From assembly GCA_010279815.1 (NCBI GenBank), contig QEOQ01000439.1, forward strand, positions 586,308 through 650,307: 64,000 nucleotides of DNA. Reading direction: 5' to 3'. The notes beneath the pieces were generated by a model that made no database searches, was not told the origin of the DNA, and was given only the letters and a program-made list of their open reading frames with translations. Positions 44,842 through 55,440 of the stretch are shown piece after piece; position 1 is the first letter of the stretch, and every line of letters starts with the position of its first letter. Source of the DNA: Brachionus plicatilis. Lineage: Eukaryota > Rotifera > Eurotatoria > Ploima > Brachionidae. A program made the position numbers and the translations under genes.

Positions 44842-46586
44842 TTACAATGAAGAAATTAACTCATCATACGCTTCTTTCCACAACTGACCGGACTTCTTCA
44901 AAGAGCTAGAATAAAAAATAATTAAAAAAAATGAAAAAAAAAATTTAATTGTCTCACAGTAAAATGTCATAAAAGGCTCTCCATAGCGGCTTAATCACAT
45001 AACTAACACCATGTTTTTCGCACAGAGATTTTACCAAAGGCTGAATTTTGTACAAATTGTGTCTAGGCATGGTTGGAAAAAGACTAAAAATTTTAATTTT
45101 ATTTATTTATCAAATTCAGTTTAATTTAACAAGTACTGGTGTTCAATTTGAAAATTTAGGTGACCAGTGTACCAGTCATTGAACCACGACTTTTCAATAT
45201 TACATGTTGCCTTTATCTTAGCAAAAAAAAAATTAAAAAATAAAAAAAAATTTTTTCACTCAAATGTTGATACTTGTAAATGAAGCCAGCTGTCATAGTC
45301 TACATCATCATGAACATCCATTACAATATGATTGCACTGAGACACCCAAGTAAACCATGCACTCTCGAAAAGTCTGACAAAAAAAAAATAAACTGCACAT
45401 TTGAGCACTGATTGAAAGGTGGCATAAGTGACCCAAAAATGCAGGATATACATGGGCACCATGGACACCAAGTCCAAATACTTATTGCGCCTAATCGCAT
45501 GTCTAATGGTGGTCCATTGGAACAACAGTGGAAATAAAAGTGGTGCTGCAATCGGGAACAAATATTGCTGAATAGTAAATGGATAATAATTTTTCTTTTT
45601 TTGTTTCACATTTTTTTCAGCTCTCTAATTAACCAAATAAATTTTTTAATCATTTTAAATTTTTTTCTCTAAATTACTCTTCTTGGCTCAACAGATCCGA
45701 CCACAAAAAAAGGCTCTAGGCGCACATCAGGGTCTTTTTCGATCACATTAGGCTTGGCATGATGCATATTGTGCATATGGGTCCACCAGTCGGCACTAGC
45801 CCCCTTTATAAATCCCATAAAGAACAAATGAACATAGTTGTTGTGTTTGGGCTTTGACAGCATTGACGAGTGTCCGTAGTCGTGCTGGGCCCATCCGGCT
45901 TGGGCCTCTGCAATCACATTACATGCCAAAGCCAGCAAAACTGCTGCCAAACTCTTACTACCATAATTCAAAAGAATGTAATAGCCCAGCATTTGGAATA
46001 AAACAATGTGAAATCCATGCAAAAAATAAAATGTGTAGCTTGGTTTAAAAAGGCCCTTGGAAAAAGAAAATAATTTTTTTTGTCTGGTTTATTCAACCCG
46101 AGGATCGTACCATTTTTTCAGCTGCTTCTTTCACATCTTTGAAGTCTTTCCTGATCGCGATTTCTTTTTCAACCTTTTCCTTTACATCTGGACTAAGTTT
46201 TTCATTGCTTTTGTCATTGGGGTCTATTTGACCAATTTTGTAACACTTGGCAAATTTGAACACTCGATCAAAGTCTTTGTGGAAAGCATTAAAAACTTCC
46301 TGAAAAATAAAATTCTATTTCAAAGCCAAACAAAAATTTCACTTTAAATTTTTAATCTAATTACGGTAGCATCTTGTCCAGCATAGAACTCAATTATTTT
46401 TGCTCCGCCAGGGTGATTTTTTTTGAATGATGTCACATTGTAGACAAAATCGTTGACCACTATCCAGCAGTTGTCTTTGGTGTTGTGCTTTTTGACCTCG
46501 TCCCAGCTAATCAGGGTCTTTGGCAACGGCTCGGTTGCCAGATTATTCAAGTCAGCAGACGACAAGTTGTTCGCACCTTTTCCCAT
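44842..46586 (-). CDS. Front-end fatty-acid desaturase with N-terminal cytochrome b5 domain (copy 2)
   Basis: Paralogue of the gene at 9308-11,051, same strand, with the same ER role in polyunsaturated fatty-acid synthesis. Exons: 46,586-46,365, 46,299-46,111, 46,055-45,678, 45,624-45,274, 45,216-45,137, 45,083-44,958 and 44,905-44,842, giving 469 aa. Haem motif HPGG 58-61; His boxes HDYGH (195-199), HNMHH (232-236) and QIEHH (403-407). The middle exon 46,055-45,678 corresponds to two exons in copy 1. Conversely copy 1 lacks two introns found here (after WLHLQ and after YDILL). The three remaining junctions and their phases are shared, including the split His codon in QIEHH. Intact motifs and length indicate a functional enzyme; regiospecificity is unknown. 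Confidence 0.95.
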
Positions 46587-48460
46587 ATCTAAAATTTGGA
46601 AAAGTTAGTTTTATTTGTTGAATAATCAAAAAATGAAAATGGCATGATTTTTGAATTTTTTTTTTTTCAATTTTGACTTGAACAAATATTTTTTGTTATT
46701 TTTTTAATTTTTATTTTCAAAAAAAAAGAAAAAAAAGCGGGTGAAAAATAATTCTCATTATAAAAAAATTATGTTTTCAAAATTTCTAGGATCAGACATG
46801 ATGGAAAAATTTTGACTAAAAAATTGATTTTTTTTCTAGTACTTGATTAATTATGGCTTGATTGATTTTTGCTTGGTTTGGAGTTGTGAAAACAGAACAC
46901 TTCCCTGGTTTTTTCTACCTGGTCTGTAGCTATGGATTTATTTAAAGTATTGCAGCAAAGATTAAAAGCTTAAAATCTAGTGAATTATGAAATCAAAATC
47001 TTCGTTTAAATAGCGAAAATACGCTTTATCAATAGTCATATATCTTTTTCTATTTTTAATTTTAGATAAACATTTTTTTAATTTTAAAGATTTGACTTTA
47101 AATTTTAGAAAAATGTCACAAATTGCACATAAATTCTCTCGTGATTTAAAAAAAAGCAAAAAGTGTTCTTTTTTGGGAGATAAAATTGTCCCAAAATCGA
47201 AAGTTGTTAAATTTTCTTCAACATTTTAGAAGATAGAGAGGTGTATTCAATTAGTTCATAGTGATGTCATAATATTTTTTAATATTTTATGCTTACCTTT
47301 ACTAAAATGAAAAAAATTATATTTTTTTTTCTCAGTCAATGGATTGAATAGAATTTAATATTTTCTCTTCCCTGATACAGCTAATTATTTATTCCAAGTT
47401 ATTTTCTCAAAAAAAAAGTGCGGAATTCTCTCTGCTGTTTTCAATTAATTTTTGTTAGAATTAATTTTCTGAATAAATTTAAGCTAGCAATTGACATTAA
47501 TAAATAGTTTTGAGTTAAAATTTTCAATTTTTTTGTATCTTCATTGCCTGTGAATAAAATAAAATAAATCGATTTTTTTTGCCTTAAAACAGAGCTTATA
47601 AAATGTCAATTACAAAATGTTTATTTAAGTATAATTTTCTACTAATCTTTTAATAAAAAATTTAAATAATACACAACAAAATAAAATTTAAATAGTTCTA
47701 ATTAATTGATAATCAATTTTGGGATTCAGATCATTAGTATATATTACAAAAGCGGTAAAAGCAGTTGTTTCGATTTAAATAAAACATTTTTTAATTTCCC
47801 ATTCCATAATTGATTGGAACCATGTCTTCTTCAGATGCATTAATATTTTTGCTTAATAAGCGAGTATGTATTGAACATTCAGGTTCATTAATAAGATTAG
47901 ATTTTTCACAACAATATAATATAAATAAAATATTTAAATATTTCCATCCCACTTAAACTTAATTGAATAAATAATTAATTTTAATTTAAATTCATTAGGA
48001 ATAATAACTTGAAATTCAAAACTCTTTAATAAATAATTTGAGAAAGATTATCAATTTTTAAATTTTTAAAATATTTGAAAAAAATTAAAAATTTTTATCT
48101 GCCCAAAATTATAATGAGTTTTACACGACCTCTTTATACAATGATTTTTTAAATCAAATCTTCAAGCTTTGAAATATCAAATAGCCCAGAGATCTGAATA
48201 ATTCTAAATTGGATTTTGCCAAGCCGTTGAAAAATTTTTTATTTTTTTTTTCTAATTTTCTCGAAATGATCAAGAAAATTAGAAATTTCGATTCAAAGAC
48301 CTATAAAAAACTTCAATTTTCTTAACATTTTATCAAAATAATTTTCTTTACTTTTTAATAAATTACTATCAAGTGGCTAAAAATCGTATCAATCAAAAAG
48401 TGTTCGACATTTAAACAAATCAATGCTTTGGATCTAATTTGTATAAGATAGAGAAGCTGA
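46587..48460. other. Intergenic AT-rich DNA; one very short ORF
   Basis: Upstream of desaturase copy 2. The only frame with a plausible start context is 47,822-47,956 (plus, 44 aa, MSSSDALIFLLNKRVCIEHS...), which matches no family I know and may be a transposon fragment. Otherwise closed frames and A/T runs. Confidence 0.4.
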
Positions 48461-48464
48461 GCTT

Positions 48465-48612
48465 TATATTCGAGTAACGTCGCGTCTAGCTCGTTCCTCG
48501 CAATTAAAAACAGCTTGGGACAGCGTAGAGTCGTCTAAAATATCAGCATTTTTTAGAAAAGGAGGATATACAAAATCATTTAATTACAATGTCTTTGAGT
48601 TTATTGACAATA
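48465..48612 (+). pseudogene. pogo/Tigger transposase C-terminal fragment
   Basis: The plus strand reads RVTSRLARSSQLKTAWDSVE, then SSKISAFFRKGGYTKSFN. The AW-x-x-V...I-x-x-x-F-R-K-x-G pattern is that following the DDE_1 domain in pogo-type transposases. Nothing upstream of it survives. Confidence 0.5.
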
Positions 48613-48969
48613 ATTAGTTAGAGTTTGATAAACTTGGTACTTAGTAAAGACAAACAAAATGAGTGAGGTAGAACGAAACATATAAAAAGATAAAAAAACA
48701 TAAATAAAATAAATAATAAAGAAAAATATTGATTTAATTGATGAGAAAAAAAACACATAATCAATTTTAAAAATAAACATAAAAAGCAAAATTCAAATCT
48801 TTTGCGCAAATAGACGAATTAAATTTTTCACGTAAATTTACAGGTATTTTGACACATTTTTTATCATTATTAGTTGAAAAATTAAAATTAATTTTTCCAA
48901 AATCCATTTTTAAATAAGATTCAGTCAAAATCTATTCATTTTAACTATTCAAGTTATTTTATATATAGT

Positions 48970-49095
48970 AAGACGGCCTAACCGGGTCACCTATTTTTTT
49001 GATAATTTTTCTAAAGACTCAGTAACAATAGAAAACGAGAAATTTAATCACCCATTTAGTCCGAAATTTTTGGGTCACCCGGTTAGCTGTTGGGG
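48970..49095. repeat. Palindromic GC-richer repeat
   Basis: GCCTAACCGGGTCACC at 48,976-48,991 is inverted at 49,073-49,088 (GGGTCACCCGGTTAGC). This gives a potential hairpin or a small foldback element. More CGGTTAA/TTAATCG motifs follow up to 49,140. Confidence 0.5.
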
Positions 49096-49289
49096 TTAAT
49101 GGGGTGAGGAGTAATTCGGTTAATCCTGTTAATCGAATTGGCCAATACTTCAAAAAACTAACTGAATTTGTAATAATAAATTTACGTTTTGTTAACAAAA
49201 CTGCGTTACTTAATTAAAAAATTCAATAATAAATTTTATGGCAATTTTAAAAAAAATTAAACAATTATGAATAAGAAAAAACAAAAAGT

Positions 49290-49945
49290 TAAACTATTGA
49301 CACTCTTGACATATATACTCTTTAAACTGATCTTGACTAAAACTTAACGGTAAACATTCGGGGCAAGTCCAGTATTGGCAAGTCTCACACTTTAACCATA
49401 ATTTTGAACTAGAGGTCTCTAAATCAAAATTAAGATTACATAAAAAGCAAAAAATTGGTCCTTTTTGCATTAAAGATTTCTGAGGATTTTTATTCTCTTT
49501 ATTTTGGGGCTTTTTTATTATTTTTTTTCTTTTTATCTCTTTCTTTTTCTAATTGCTCTTTCGCTTCGTTTTCTGTTAGGCATTGAGCATATCTTCTTTT
49601 AAGTTTGCTTCTTCTACTAGTACTCTTATCTAAACTTTTAGAATTTTTTTTCAAATAATCAATCAATGCATCTGAGGCACATTTTTGAACATTTTCTTTA
49701 CTACATTCTTTTAATGATTTTTTTTCAGAATCTGATACATCAGAAGAACCAGATTCTAAGTTAAAATTTTGAGTTATGATGCCGATAATGAAATCGGTGC
49801 TTGGAAAGGAGTCCCTGAAGTAGTGGGTTCAGATGATAATTCAGGTGAAGTGCGTTCTTGTCTGACTGAATTTGATTGCGATGTTTGTTCATTAGACGCC
49901 AAAATTTCATCATCTGAAAACTCTTCAAATAATTATATAAATAAT
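49290..49945 (-). pseudogene. Transposon-derived protein C-terminus with a PHD-like Cys cluster
   Basis: Minus strand, in three consecutive frames: an acidic FSDDEILASNEQTSQSNS segment (49,925-49,770) and a basic KKNSKSLDKSTSRRSKLKRR segment (49,655-49,575). Last is a Cys cluster, KGPIFCFLCNLNF...LKCETCQYWTCPECLP...CQECQ (49,475-49,300). This acidic/basic/zinc-finger order is seen at the C-terminus of some pogo-like transposases. Frame changes show it is broken; assignment is tentative. Confidence 0.5.
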
Positions 49946-49959
49946 TTATGTTTTATCTC

Positions 49960-50860
49960 CTTTTGATTTTTTAAAGTTTATGTTTTTTCTTTCATTATAC
50001 AAGCTAAAATTTATAAAATTGATTATATATTTTTTTCTCTCTTTTTATGTTTTTTCAACCTCACCCAAACAAAATTGTGAATTTTGAAAAATACGATTTT
50101 CGGCATTGCGATGATGTTCTTATTTTGTCAATTAAAAATTTTTTAAAAAAAGTCCAATTTTCTACTTTTTAGATTTCCCCATCGTTTTACATAAATTCAA
50201 TATATCGAATCTCACATAATGAATGATATTTTTTGCATCCCTTTCATTCGTAATAGCACGAGCGCACAGTAGTTGAATTTTTCATTTGGAGATTTGACAA
50301 CCTGGAGATAAAAAATTTGATTATTTAAATCGAAAATGAGTCCGAAAAGCATTACTTGTGAAGTGCACGTCGAAAAGTTGGTTGTATATTTTTAGTAAGC
50401 ATTTAAAGGCTTCAGAAATGTGAAATCTTAGTACAAAAATTAAAGTACTAAAAGCAAAAACGTCATAATTTTTTTTCTAATTGTTTAAATTGGTTCTGCA
50501 AAATGTACAATATTTTACAATATTTTATAAACGAATTTTCATTTTAAATTTTCGAATTAAAAGCTCGACAAGAACTCTGTAATTTATTCCATTTTTAAAT
50601 CAAATGTTTTTTGAAGGGAGTGCATTCTAAAGGAAATTTCAGATTGAACTGTGATCTGTGGAGTATGAATGTTTTTTGATAAATAAAAGAATGTTAAATT
50701 TTGATTCTCTTCAACTAACTTTATTAAAATAAGTATTTATTGCGAGGAACAAAGGGCGATCTTTAATAAATAAAAAATAAATCTGGTTAAAAAAATGAAT
50801 AAATACTTTTCTAATAAAAAAAATAAACAAAAAATTCTTCGATGTCTTCAAAAAACATCG
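49960..50860. other. Non-coding AT-rich DNA
   Basis: No domain, tRNA or long inverted repeat recognised. Confidence 0.4.
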
Positions 50861-50864
50861 AAAT

Positions 50865-51318
50865 CCGTATACTGGAAATCTTTATGTGCAGCGATTCATT
50901 GGTTGACGATTGCCTTCGTTATATTTGGATTCGCCTAAGAGCCGATGTAATGGTGCTCGATGCCTGCTAACTTAATGCAAATGACTGGTTGCTTACGCCG
51001 AAGCCATTGGTAAGCCTGCGTCCAAAGTTGAACGTTGACTGGCGGACTTAAAAGAAATGGCTTTACATTGATAGCCTTTGGATCTCGCTAGAGCTAAAAA
51101 TTTTTGTCAAGACTTGTTATTTTTAAAAACTATTTTTATTTTAATAGCGTGGCTGCTATTAAATAAAAGCAAAAATCAAAAGAGCGTTGGCTTCAACACT
51201 TTTATTCAAAAATTCAATCTTAAAACATAAAAACTTCTCACCTTTAAACAATAAAACAAAAATATATATAGTGGTTGGGTCGGAGTCAGGGGCTGGGGTA
51301 CTTGGGGTATTACATGTC
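50865..51318 (-). mobile_element. Candidate 3' LTR of a minus-strand LTR retroelement
   Basis: On the minus strand a purine tract (ATGGAGGAGGGAGACA, 51,334-51,319) is followed directly by TGTAATACCCCAAG, the layout of a polypurine tract and LTR start. Within the next ~130 bases are a TATATATATTT box and an AATAAA signal (near 51,205). The sequence then becomes GC-richer to about 50,865. The matching 5' LTR, and hence the LTR end, is not in the window or not recognised, so the limits are approximate. Confidence 0.45.
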
Positions 51319-51471
51319 TCCCTCCTCCATAGAAGACATCTCCTGATGTCTGAGAGATTTACCCTTTTCTCGAAGACCCTAAACCAAAACTCAAAAACAA
51401 AACAACAAAAAAAAACAAAAAATAATAAAAACAATCTTGGACTGTGGCGGTGCTGTGGTGTTGTGGCTCAT

Positions 51472-51597
51472 GGCTCGATGATTTCATAACTTTCGTCGTC
51501 GTCAGAGACATTAAGATTGGTCGCCGTAGTTGTTGTTTGGCCTGAGAGGTCGATTGCCGACTGAAAAACGGAAACGGCATGTCGTCTAAGCTCCATG
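51472..51597 (-). CDS. Small hypothetical ORF, 42 aa
   Basis: ATG 51,597 to TGA near 51,470. Starts MELRRHAVSVFQSAID and ends in an acidic DDDESYEIIEP. It is the most downstream of a series of minus-strand frames and is close to the candidate LTR. No family recognised. Confidence 0.35.
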
Positions 51598-51614
51598 GTT
51601 AATCATATAAAAAT

Positions 51615-51995
51615 CTAGTAATAGTAATCTGCCTCGAGGTTTAGACGACCGAGGATTGCCTCTGCGTCAACATTGACGACCACATACGGGTATATTTTAA
51701 TTGTTGGCTTTGGCTGTGACATGGCAGAGACGAGACGCTGGATTGAAGAGGCTACAGCAGAGTCTGAGTCTTTTGGGGTGTTCGGTGTCGATTCAGACCG
51801 CGGCGTATTTCGAAAGGGGCTTGTGAATGCTGGTTCGTTTAGGGGGTAGATGTTCATCGGGGATGGCATAGTGGCAGTGACTTTAGGGACGGCATCGATG
51901 CATTCCCCTTCTTTGTAACCTCTATACGTCATGCGATTGAGCACAGACGTGTTGACAGTGTGGAGTAGGCAACCGTTGTAGCAAGGCAAGGTCAT
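51615..51995 (-). CDS. Hypothetical protein, 126 aa, in a GC-richer cassette
   Basis: ATG 51,995 overlaps the stop of the upstream frame as ATGA. Starts MTLPCYNGCLLHTVNTSVLN; the centre is Ser/Thr/Pro-rich (SPFRNTPRSESTPNTPKDSD); the end is IKIYPYVVVNVDAEAILGRL with a terminal YYY. Base composition is far less AT-rich than neighbouring DNA, and codons are not A/T-biased. No family recognised. Position directly upstream of an LTR-like sequence suggests an accessory or envelope-position gene of a retroelement, but that is inference. Confidence 0.45.
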   Translation of the reverse strand: MTLPCYNGCLLHTVNTSVLNRMTYRGYKEGECIDAVPKVTATMPSPMNIYPLNEPAFTSPFRNTPRSESTPNTPKDSDSAVASSIQRLVSAMSQPKPTIKIYPYVVVNVDAEAILGRLNLEADYYY

Positions 51996-52183
51996 GCAAA
52001 TGAAAAGCGAGGCATTTCCTTTTTTGTCTGAAATCTGACCGCTCGTAATCGCCCAATTCGACTACGCTCGCGCCCTCCATTTTCCAGGAGGAATTCTTCT
52101 AGGTCCGTTTTCTCGATTCTGTTGTCGACCACATAATCGATTCGGACTTCGATTGGTACTTTATAGTATTGCCAATTGTTCAT
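51992..52183 (-). CDS. Hypothetical protein, 63 aa, overlapping the next ORF by ATGA
   Basis: ATG 52,183 (MNNWQYYKVPIEVRIDYVVD) to TGA 51,992. Rich in charged residues (RIEKTDLEEFLLENGGRERS). The four-base stop/start overlap with the downstream frame is unusual for a host gene and recalls compact viral or mobile-element transcripts. It might equally be one longer protein broken by a frameshift. No family recognised. Confidence 0.4.
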   Translation of the reverse strand: MNNWQYYKVPIEVRIDYVVDNRIEKTDLEEFLLENGGRERSRIGRLRAVRFQTKKEMPRFSFA

Positions 52184-52443
52184 CTAAAAAAATTGAGACC
52201 GCTCGGCCGTTAAAAAATGAAATAGATTGGCTGAGATTTTTTTCCGAACTTAAATCCGTTTTGATCATCATCTGAATCACATTGTCTAGTTATATTTTCT
52301 ATCCCGTCTCGTTGATACTCCTATCTTGTATCATGTCGACGATTATTTCTATCGTCAAACGAGACCAAATCATTTGTCCGAGTTGATTCGGCCCTAAAAC
52401 CGAACTTGTGTCTCTCATCTCTCGTTTTGATGTTTCGACTATC

Positions 52444-52785
52444 TTACAAACAATTAGTGCGTTCCATGTTAGGCGAGCTCGTTAACAAATACGTGCTTTT
52501 CGTTGGGTCTACTGCCCCAGTCATAATCTTAGATTTCATATCGACGCCTCCAGCCAATAAAATTTGCTCCAAATTATTTAATGTCATACCATCAAACACT
52601 TTCTTGCTTCTAAAAGCATAAAACTTCAAGAAACTTAAAATCGGAATCGCTATGCCGCTCATGAACGCGCATACTGCATGTGATCCATATTCTTTAATAT
52701 CTAACGCAAAAAACAACGTGGCAAGAAAAGATGCAATGAAAAAACCACAAAACAAGGCGAGTCGGGACGTGTTCATCTCGTGCAT
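52444..52785 (-). CDS. Hypothetical small membrane protein, ~113 aa
   Basis: The likely start is MHEMNTSRLALFCGFF at 52,785; an upstream in-frame MLTTHVELI start at 52,824 gives 126 aa. Two hydrophobic segments (LALFCGFFIASFLATLFF and AVCAFMSGIAIPILSFLKFY) are followed by a soluble tail (DGMTLNNLEQILLAGGVD). Stop at 52,444. Between here and 52,184 two overlapping frames are partly open, so another short or broken ORF may exist. It shares the GC-richer composition of 51.4-52.8 kb. No family recognised. Confidence 0.45.
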   Translation of the reverse strand: MHEMNTSRLALFCGFFIASFLATLFFALDIKEYGSHAVCAFMSGIAIPILSFLKFYAFRSKKVFDGMTLNNLEQILLAGGVDMKSKIMTGAVDPTKSTYLLTSSPNMERTNCL

Positions 52786-52837
52786 TTTTTTTTTTTTAAT
52801 TAATTCAACGTGGGTAGTTAACATTATTATTATTATA

Positions 52838-53478
52838 AAAATTTTGAAGTCCCATGGACAAAAAAGAAAAAAAGATTTTCTTCTTCATCTTATAGATCTT
52901 GAGAGAAAATGAATTTCTTTAAATTTTTTCCGAACCATTTCAATCGGATTCAAATTAGGAGAATTCTAAAGGGACTTAAACTCAAAAAAACTCAAAAAAA
53001 TACTTGAGTATTAGCCTTTTTCTGAAACCTTTCCTTACAGATTTTATTAAATTTCTTTCTTAGTAATTATTGCAAATCGCTGACGTTTGTTTTGGGTCAT
53101 TATCTTGGTGCAACTTAAAATTGAAATAAATTTTTTCTATATCTCTTTTTTTAGCAAATGAGATCAAATCTTCAGTCAAAATCTCTTGGTACAATTCGGC
53201 TGTCATTTTTTTTCAAAAAGCTTAAAATTACGTAAATTAACGTAAAAACACAAAGTCAAATCACTACTGTATTTATTTATTTGTTTTCTAACTGAGATAA
53301 AGTTATTTTAGAATAAAGTTTTAAAATAAATCAAATAAAGTTTAATTTATTTTTTTTCTGTAATTGAAATGAAGAAAAATAAGTTAATAATTAATCATTG
53401 TATTAAAATGTCAAATTTTGCTATTCAAGTAAATATTTACCGTCAATTAATAGACCATGGGAACTTTATAGTTAGCTA
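52838..53478 (-). mobile_element. Tc1-like element remnant with GTCCCATGGA ends
   Basis: Left AAGTCCCATGGACAAAAA and right, inverted, AAAGTTCCCATGGTC resemble each other. The same terminus phrase occurs at 18,135 and 42,790. Minus-strand translation gives MTAELYQEILTEDLISFAKK (near 53,205) and FKLHQDNDPKQTSAICNNY (near 53,105), the second-Asp block of Tc1 transposases. The rest is deleted. Confidence 0.75.
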
Positions 53479-54037
53479 ACTTTTTCACATCATGTAAAAC
53501 GATTGTGTCCATTGAAAAAAAAAATCGCTGTATTTTTAAATAGGCATATGATTATCGCATCAGTAAAAATAATATAATTAATCAGTAAATTTAGTATTTA
53601 ATTCAGTAAAAGTGATTATTTCATCAGTAAATTTTATTCAGAAAATAATTTATTTAATTAGTTTATTTGCCAGCAAAATTATTTTTTCATCAGGAGAATT
53701 GTATATTGGTCAGCAAAATATTTTTTAGCTAATTATAATAACAATACGACATCATCTGAGCAGCGCATAAGTCATTATCGTAGCAATGATACTGATGTTG
53801 AAGCTGAAGATATCGAGGAAATTCAATAAATTTACTGAATAAATATATATTTTTGCTATTTCTTTTTACCGTAAACTCGTGGCCATTACTCTTGTAACAA
53901 TGTCAAAATTTGGTTTACTCCATACAGAACTAATACCATCGAAACCATGTTAAAAAATTTTTATATTTTTTTTAGAATAAACCTTGACGTCTGACTTTAA
54001 ACTAAGAGTAAGCGCAAAACTTCTATTTTATTCTTAG

Positions 54038-54175
54038 ATTTCGCTTGGTTAGCCTGGTACATTTCGCTTGGTTAGCCTGGTACAATTCGCTTGGTTAGCC
54101 TGGTACAATTCGCTTGGTTAGCCTGGTAGATTTCGCTTGATTAGCCTGGTAGATTTCGCTTGATTAGCCTGGTAC
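54038..54175. repeat. Minisatellite, six copies of a 23-bp unit
   Basis: The unit ATTTCGCTTGGTTAGCCTGG+TAC is repeated six times in tandem with one or two changes per copy (GGTTAG versus GATTAG, and C/G at the last base). It sits just inside the left arm of the TIR element. Confidence 0.95.
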
Positions 54176-54899
54176 AACTCAACTCAATTTAACAGTTGAT
54201 CTTGGAGGCGATAGAGCTGGAGCAGTCAATTTTGTGAAAGCTAGCTTGATTTTTCAATCCATTTATATATAATTGATCAATAATTCAAATTTTTTTTAAA
54301 TTTAAATTTTTATTTCTAATTAGCGCTTTATTCAATTTAAATAAAGGCCCAACAATTAATTTTTGATAGTAAGAGAAAGACAGTTGTTAAGTCTCTTTCA
54401 ATTAATTTTTTTATATTAAATGAGAAGCATCGCCCATTCTCGTATACATATCTTTTAACATGGCGAACGGGTTTTGATTAATTTGTCAAATACAACCATG
54501 TTAAATTTTTGAAAGTAATTTTATATATATTTATATTAATTAATTATATTAATAAATACAAAAATTAGAATAAATTTAATTTTTAATTTTTTTTAATTTC
54601 CAACTTAACTCTACAATTTTTTAATCGGAATAATTTATTTAAAATAAAAACTAAAACAAGTTAATTTATAATGTTTTTATTTAAATTTGCGATAGCTATT
54701 TCGACTTTTAGTCTTCTTCAGGCAATGGAGAAAAAAATATTAAATTTTTGATGCTTAAATAGTAAAAAAAAAAATAACACGTTTTAAAATTTTGAAATAA
54801 AAGGAAAAAAAAAGAAATTTTTATGATGAAATTTCAATTACTATATGTAATTTAAAAATGTTAAGGTGCTAATTGAGGGAATGACTTCATTAAGAAGCT

Positions 54900-55440
54900 C
54901 AATTCCTAATTTAATAAACATGTGTATTAAAACGTTTCATTTTTTAGTCTTTCTTCCAAATCCACATTGACTTTGTAAATAAAAAAACGTAAATCTACTG
55001 TAAAATCGTGTTCATTCAAGTTAAAATGAATTGAAACATTTGATTTGTGATTTACATATGGAGTATATTTTTGTATACCGTTTAAATGTTCATTAAATCT
55101 TCTTTTAAAACAATTTGTTTGTCCAATTTGGTAGACTTTGCATTTAATACATAAAATAATGTAGACACAATCAGTTGAGTTACAACTAGACTTAGACTCA
55201 ATGGGTAGAAAAAATTGTTCTTTTAGATAAATTTTAAAATCTTCATTAGAAAATCTACAAACTAAGCAGTTCAGGTCTTGACATTTTTTGAAAGAAAAAT
55301 GTTCCACTTTAGGAAAAGGAAAATTATGGATTAAAATTGATCCTAGATTTAATTGCATCTTATTAAGAACTAATAATTGAGCATTTTTTAATACAGGATG
55401 ATCCTTAAAAGAGTGATTCCAAACATTAAGTTTTTTGCAA
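54900..55440 (-). pseudogene. Penelope-like element C-terminus with GIY-YIG endonuclease motif
   Basis: The open frame 55,358-54,927 reads KCQDLNCLVCRFSNEDF, then STDCVYIILCIKCKVYQIGQ and RRFNEHLNG. A Cys-rich linker (CxxxxCxxC) followed by a VYI...YxIG GIY-YIG core and an R...EH pair is the C-terminal endonuclease of Penelope-like retroelements. The reverse transcriptase is missing. Nearby 54,685-54,720 (minus) encodes the CTGAAGAAGACTAAAAGTCG phrase often seen at the end of such ORFs. Confidence 0.8.

Noticed and set aside
46977..48809. Short Phe/Lys-rich frames at 46,977-47,159 and 48,601-48,809
   Set aside because: Composition is that of random AT-rich sequence, with no start context or domain.
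51187..51489. Plus-strand open frame opposite the LTR-like region
   Set aside because: Low-complexity antisense of the purine tract and A/T runs; no domain, and the minus strand gives the coherent set of frames.
51615..52824. Endogenous viral insertion from a known virus family
   Set aside because: Compact overlapping frames are suggestive, but no viral domain could be recognised, and the adjacent LTR-like sequence makes a retroelement the simpler reading.
54038..54175. CRISPR array for the six 23-bp repeats
   Set aside because: The units are contiguous with no spacers, in a eukaryotic transposon; it is a minisatellite.
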